Origin: Thaumarchaeota archaeon UBA160
Lineage (GTDB): Archaea > Thermoproteota > Nitrososphaeria > Conexivisphaerales > UBA164
Direction of reading: 5' to 3'
Assembly (NCBI GenBank): GCA_002506605.1
Contig: DAXX01000018.1
Span: forward strand, 1 to 8,322
DNA: 8,322 nucleotides
Part shown: piece by piece, positions 5,671 to 8,322 of the stretch
How positions within the stretch are numbered: the stretch's first letter is position 1
Layout: each line of letters opens with the position of its first letter
Position numbers and translations under genes: made by a program
The notes under the pieces: model-generated
Database searches by the model: none
Seen by the model: the letters and a program-made list of their open reading frames with translations, nothing else
Told to the model about the DNA's origin: nothing

Positions 5671-6675
5671 TTAATATCCTTTTGCCATCTCACGGATCAT
5701 CAATTTAACGTCATCGCTAAGCGGGTACATGACAGGACACGTAGCTCCAGAATCTACATATTCGCGAACCTTCTTTCTTACCTGCTCAGGCGTGCCTGTT
5801 GCTGTAAGCATTTTAACTATATTATCAGGAACTATAGCCTTTGCCCTTTCTAATCCTCCAGGTTCAGCAGGCCATCCTCCGAGCGCTTTTTTAACGTCCT
5901 CTATCAAGCTTTCAGGTACGCCACTTGCTTTCATTATATGAGGCTGTTGCCCAAGGTACATGGAAACTAGCGTCTTAGCTCTGTCTATAGCTTTATCTTC
6001 ATCATAATCCATCGATACAACAACTAGCTGGGGCCTATCTATCGATTCTAGCTTTCTCCCAGCCTTTGCCGCTCCTTTCTTTATACTTTCTAAAGCTTTT
6101 TTGTTATATTCTGGAGATACAAGATAATTTAAAAGAACACCGTCAGCTATTTCTCCTGCAAGCTCTAACATTTCGAACCCAGTAGCGCCTATATATATAG
6201 GTATCTTTCTTGGGGTTCTTTCTCCATAAACGACGTCAAGCTCTATATCAGTTACATTAACAAATTTGCCATGGAATGTAACTTTCTCCATGTTAAACAG
6301 TTTTTTCAAAACAGTTACGTATTCTCTCATTGCTAAAAGGGGTCTTTCTCTTTTTACACCAACCTTAGATGCTATAGGCTCCCACCATGCACCTATACCA
6401 AGGATAACTCTTTCTGGAGCTAGTTCATAAAGTGTATTAAATGTAGAAGCCATCAAACCTACATTTCTTGTCCAATTATTAACAACACCACTGGCAACCT
6501 TTATCTTTTCTGTGTTAGCAGCAACTGCTGCCATTGGAACTATAGCGTCTCTTGCGAGTCTCGATTCAGCAAACCAAACAGCTTCAAAACCGTTCTGCTC
6601 TGCATATTTTGAATATTCAATCTCATCTCTGATTGGATGCTTGTCTTGCATATAAAGAGCTAATCTAACGCTCAT
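5671..6675 (-). CDS. LLM-class F420/flavin-dependent oxidoreductase (Mer-like)
   Basis: A 334-residue TIM-barrel protein of the bacterial-luciferase-like family, similar to archaeal proteins named 5,10-methylenetetrahydromethanopterin reductase. Features include the first barrel strand MSVRLALYMQD, EYSKYAEQNGFEAVWFAES (first helix and second strand), ASGVVNNWTRNV (the region of the family's non-prolyl cis-peptide bulge), ERVILGIGAWWEP, IPIYIGATGFEMLELAGEIADGVLLN and a C-terminal TGTPEQVRKKVREYVDSG. The cofactor is probably F420, but FMN cannot be excluded. True Mer activity needs a tetrahydromethanopterin pathway, which is not seen here; it may act on another substrate. I chose ATG at 6675 over an in-frame TTG two codons upstream because the TATA block lies about 26 nt from the ATG. 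It is divergent from the DP1 gene. Confidence 0.88.
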   Translation of the reverse strand: MSVRLALYMQDKHPIRDEIEYSKYAEQNGFEAVWFAESRLARDAIVPMAAVAANTEKIKVASGVVNNWTRNVGLMASTFNTLYELAPERVILGIGAWWEPIASKVGVKRERPLLAMREYVTVLKKLFNMEKVTFHGKFVNVTDIELDVVYGERTPRKIPIYIGATGFEMLELAGEIADGVLLNYLVSPEYNKKALESIKKGAAKAGRKLESIDRPQLVVVSMDYDEDKAIDRAKTLVSMYLGQQPHIMKASGVPESLIEDVKKALGGWPAEPGGLERAKAIVPDNIVKMLTATGTPEQVRKKVREYVDSGATCPVMYPLSDDVKLMIREMAKGY

Positions 6676-6684
6676 TACCAAAGC

Positions 6685-6704
6685 TTTAATATTTTAATAT
6701 TTAA
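6685..6704. promoter_or_regulatory. Shared divergent TATA block, LLM oxidoreductase / DP1
   Basis: A tandem 8-bp repeat TTTAATAT (6685-6692 and 6693-6700) followed by TTAA forms a near-symmetric AT block. The midpoint between the two divergent start codons (6675 minus, 6724 plus) is about 6700, so the 6696-6704 portion lies about 25 nt from each. One TATA element read in both directions, or two overlapping elements, could therefore drive both genes as leaderless messages. Confidence 0.5.
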
Positions 6705-6723
6705 GCATTAATTACTGTAGCAT

Positions 6724-8001
6724 ATGTCATCAAACGAAATAAAGGAACTCATAATTACTGCGTTAAATGAAGGTTTTCAGATTCATCCTGATCTAGTTAA
6801 AGTTCTTGAAGATAGGCCGGAGCTTATACCTAAAGTCATTGAAGCCATAAAAAAGAAAAAAGAATACGAACCGAACAGCTTTATAATAACAATAAAAGAT
6901 ATAGAAAGTTTCGGGTTGAACCTTGAAATAGACAAAACAAACTTTGTTATAAGTTCTGAAAGATCGATAGCAGATGAAGTCCAGATATCAACCTATGAAG
7001 AACTTAACATAATGCTGAACGATAGGTTTAAAAAAATGAAAGAGCTTTGGCTACAAAGACCAACTAAAACTACATTATACGGGTTAAATTTTATAAAAAA
7101 CAAAGGAAAAGAAGAAATGTGGAGCTTTGCATTAGTTATTCAAAAAATTAGTAACGAGCGTTATGAAATTTTAGCAGATGATGGCAAAGGCGTATTTAGA
7201 TTAAAAGTATCTAATAAAAGAATTTATGATGAAATACTACCAGGTTCATGCCTTGCATTAAAAATCAATCCAACCGATTTTTCTGTGACTGAATTTGAGG
7301 ATGTTGAATTTCCTGAAGTCAAAAGAAAAAAGTTAAAGGGAAAGATAGCGCTTATTAGCGACCTGATGCTTGGCTCGAATAAAGTGGAAACAATTTTTGA
7401 GTCTTTAAAAGTAATTAAGCCAGATGGCGTCTTTTTTCTTGGAAACGTTGTTGATTCAATTGCATATATAAAAAATGGAATATCACCATCAGAAGGTTAT
7501 AATAGGTTAGCAGAACTGCTTTCTGAATTACCAAAAAGGGTAATTAAAGTTATAATCCCTGGACATTTTGATTCTACTGGAAAAGCTTTGCCACAAAAAC
7601 CAGTTAGTTATAAGGTTGCAAAGGATCTTTATTCTGCACAAAACGTAAGGCTTCTAAGTAACCCATCTTATTTAATAATAAACGGATCAAACTTTCTGCT
7701 TTATAATGCATATTATATGTTTAAAGCTTCAGAAATGTCTGAACAAACGCTGGTAAAAAAACTATTAAAAATCAGGCACTTGGCCCCTACCTTAGGCTCA
7801 GTTCCAATTGTTCCTTCTGTTTCAGATAAATTAATCATTGAAGACGTGCCTGAATACTTTTTCTTGGGTGGCGGAAAAGAAAAAGTGGACATGATTTATA
7901 AAGGAATCTGGAGCGTTAGTGCCCCTAGCGTTAAAGAATGCGGTTGTTATGCGTTTGTTAACTTAGATAAAGAAAGCGCTGAATGGATACAAGCCAGATG
8001 A
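6724..8001 (+). CDS. polB: DNA polymerase D small subunit DP1, phosphodiesterase site degenerate
   Basis: A 425-residue homologue of DP1, the partner of the PolD catalytic subunit DP2 in archaeal replication. A small N-terminal helical domain (5-45, LITALNEGFQIHPDLV) leads to an OB-fold-like region (about 110-195) and a calcineurin-like phosphodiesterase domain (205-405). Family segments are clear: ISDLMLGS at 211-218, FFLGNVVDSIAY at 237-248, IIPGHFDSTGKALPQKP at 278-293, and RHLAPTLGSVPIVP at 351-364 followed by DKLIIEDVP at 368-376. Most metal ligands are lost: D-x-H is D213-L-M215, GD is G240-N241, GNHD is GHFD (280-283), the usual H in LLYHG is N328, and GHVH is GGGK (382-385). The 3'-5' exonuclease is therefore probably dead and the protein structural, as in eukaryotic B-subunits. 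A divergent paralogue beside a normal DP1 elsewhere is possible. Nothing suggests a frameshift. No DP2 gene is in the window. Confidence 0.88.
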   Translation: MSSNEIKELIITALNEGFQIHPDLVKVLEDRPELIPKVIEAIKKKKEYEPNSFIITIKDIESFGLNLEIDKTNFVISSERSIADEVQISTYEELNIMLNDRFKKMKELWLQRPTKTTLYGLNFIKNKGKEEMWSFALVIQKISNERYEILADDGKGVFRLKVSNKRIYDEILPGSCLALKINPTDFSVTEFEDVEFPEVKRKKLKGKIALISDLMLGSNKVETIFESLKVIKPDGVFFLGNVVDSIAYIKNGISPSEGYNRLAELLSELPKRVIKVIIPGHFDSTGKALPQKPVSYKVAKDLYSAQNVRLLSNPSYLIINGSNFLLYNAYYMFKASEMSEQTLVKKLLKIRHLAPTLGSVPIVPSVSDKLIIEDVPEYFFLGGGKEKVDMIYKGIWSVSAPSVKECGCYAFVNLDKESAEWIQAR

Positions 8002-8322
8002 ATTATACTTTTATGTACTACTTTCTGCGATGAGATTTTTCCTTTATTCAATTAGCTCATCCATCACCTGTAGCATGCTAGCTTTTCGCCGCATTTTATA
8101 TGTACATTATTACATCGATTTTTTATAGAACCCAAGCACACCTTTAATAGTTGCAATGTTCTTTGTCTCACAATATATGAGCGTACAACCGGAGATCTTC
8201 GCGATTCAAAAAACAAAATTTTTAAAAATTTTTCCTAGAACAAGGAGGGCTGTTGGACAAAATTTTTGTAAGAATGTATTTTAGCAGATAATGCTCGCCA
8301 TGACGGCACTGCACAATCTGCA
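8002..8322. other. Intergenic stretch after DP1 with AT palindromes, no secure gene
   Basis: I see no convincing gene in these 321 nt. Short frames exist (plus 8177-8284, 35 codons; an ATG at 8291 open to the edge) but have no family features. Contents: a short T-run after the DP1 stop, a 10-bp palindrome TAGCATGCTA at 8071-8080, ATGTACAT at 8099-8106, an 18-bp A/T palindrome at 8215-8232, the direct repeat ACAAAATTTTT at 8213-8223 and 8257-8267, and the edge hairpin at 8284-8321. The second repeat copy lies about 28 nt before the ATG at 8291, so a promoter for a gene or RNA continuing beyond the window is possible. Confidence 0.5.
8284..8321. other. Imperfect GC-richer hairpin at the right edge
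   Basis: GCAGAT (8284-8289) pairs with ATCTGC (8316-8321), TGC (8292-8294) with GCA (8311-8313), and GCC (8297-8299) with GGC (8305-8307) around the loop ATGAC. The internal loops are AA/CA and TC/ACT. Twelve pairs in 38 nt stand out in an AT-rich spacer. It could be part of a non-coding RNA or a regulatory element; the window ends before its context can be judged. Confidence 0.35.

Noticed and set aside
5593..5941. Two overlapping plus-strand open frames
   Set aside because: Both are antisense to the LLM oxidoreductase or the membrane-protein start and lack sensible composition or motifs.
6676..6681. TTG start two codons upstream for the LLM oxidoreductase
   Set aside because: It would lie only about 20 nt from the TATA block, whereas ATG at 6675 sits at the usual distance and fits the family N-terminus.
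8028..8062. Possible C/D RNA or terminator from GATGAG and CTCATC
   Set aside because: There is no CTGA box, and the six-pair stem encloses a loop of about 21 nt without a following T-run.
8177..8284. 35-codon frame beginning MSVQPEIFAIQK
   Set aside because: It is short, runs through the A/T palindrome, has no TATA element at leaderless distance and no recognisable family.
8291..8322. Start of a gene (MLAMTALHNLQ) open to the right edge
   Set aside because: Eleven codons are too few to judge, and the same bases form the edge hairpin.
1..8322. Mobile elements, CRISPR arrays or a defence cassette
   Set aside because: No transposase, integrase, terminal inverted repeats, target duplications, regular repeat-spacer units or defence proteins are visible.

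Overview
The window is an AT-rich, gene-dense piece of an archaeal chromosome. It carries archaeal-type DNA topoisomerase I, ribosomal protein L40e, deoxyhypusine synthase and the small subunit (DP1) of the archaeal replicative polymerase PolD. TATA boxes lie about 25 nt upstream of most start codons, Shine-Dalgarno motifs are rare, and the one tRNA gene has no encoded CCA. PolD argues against a classical Sulfolobales-type crenarchaeon. I cannot name the lineage more closely from this sequence.

Layout, left to right. Positions 1-130 hold no convincing gene but contain a compact hairpin. A minus-strand cluster occupies 131-2557. In transcription order it is L40e, tRNA-Val(GAC), topA, and a small zinc-motif protein whose start lies inside the end of topA. 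The tRNA 3' end is only 2 nt from the topA TTG start, so tRNA 3' processing could itself create an almost leaderless topA mRNA. From 2558 to 2684 there is a divergent promoter region. Deoxyhypusine synthase (2685-3608, plus) then runs tail to tail, with a 3-nt overlap, into a minus-strand radical SAM/SPASM-like gene (3605-4663). Further minus-strand genes follow: an AhpC-type peroxiredoxin without a resolving cysteine, a DUF131-like two-helix membrane protein, and an F420/flavin-dependent luciferase-like oxidoreductase. A 48-nt divergent spacer with a near-symmetric TATA block separates that last gene from the DP1 gene (6724-8001, plus). The final 321 nt have no secure gene but contain AT palindromes and a GC-richer imperfect hairpin at the edge.

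The genes are mostly housekeeping: translation (L40e, tRNA-Val, hypusination of aIF5A), DNA topology and replication (TopA, DP1), and redox (peroxiredoxin, LLM oxidoreductase). I see no mobile element, CRISPR array or defence island.

Three observations stand out. DP1 has lost nearly all metal ligands of its phosphodiesterase site and so resembles the inactive B-subunits of eukaryotic polymerases. The tRNA-Val/topA junction suggests that a tRNA-processing cut sets the 5' end of an mRNA. The peroxiredoxin and the radical SAM protein each lack a cysteine that their families usually have.
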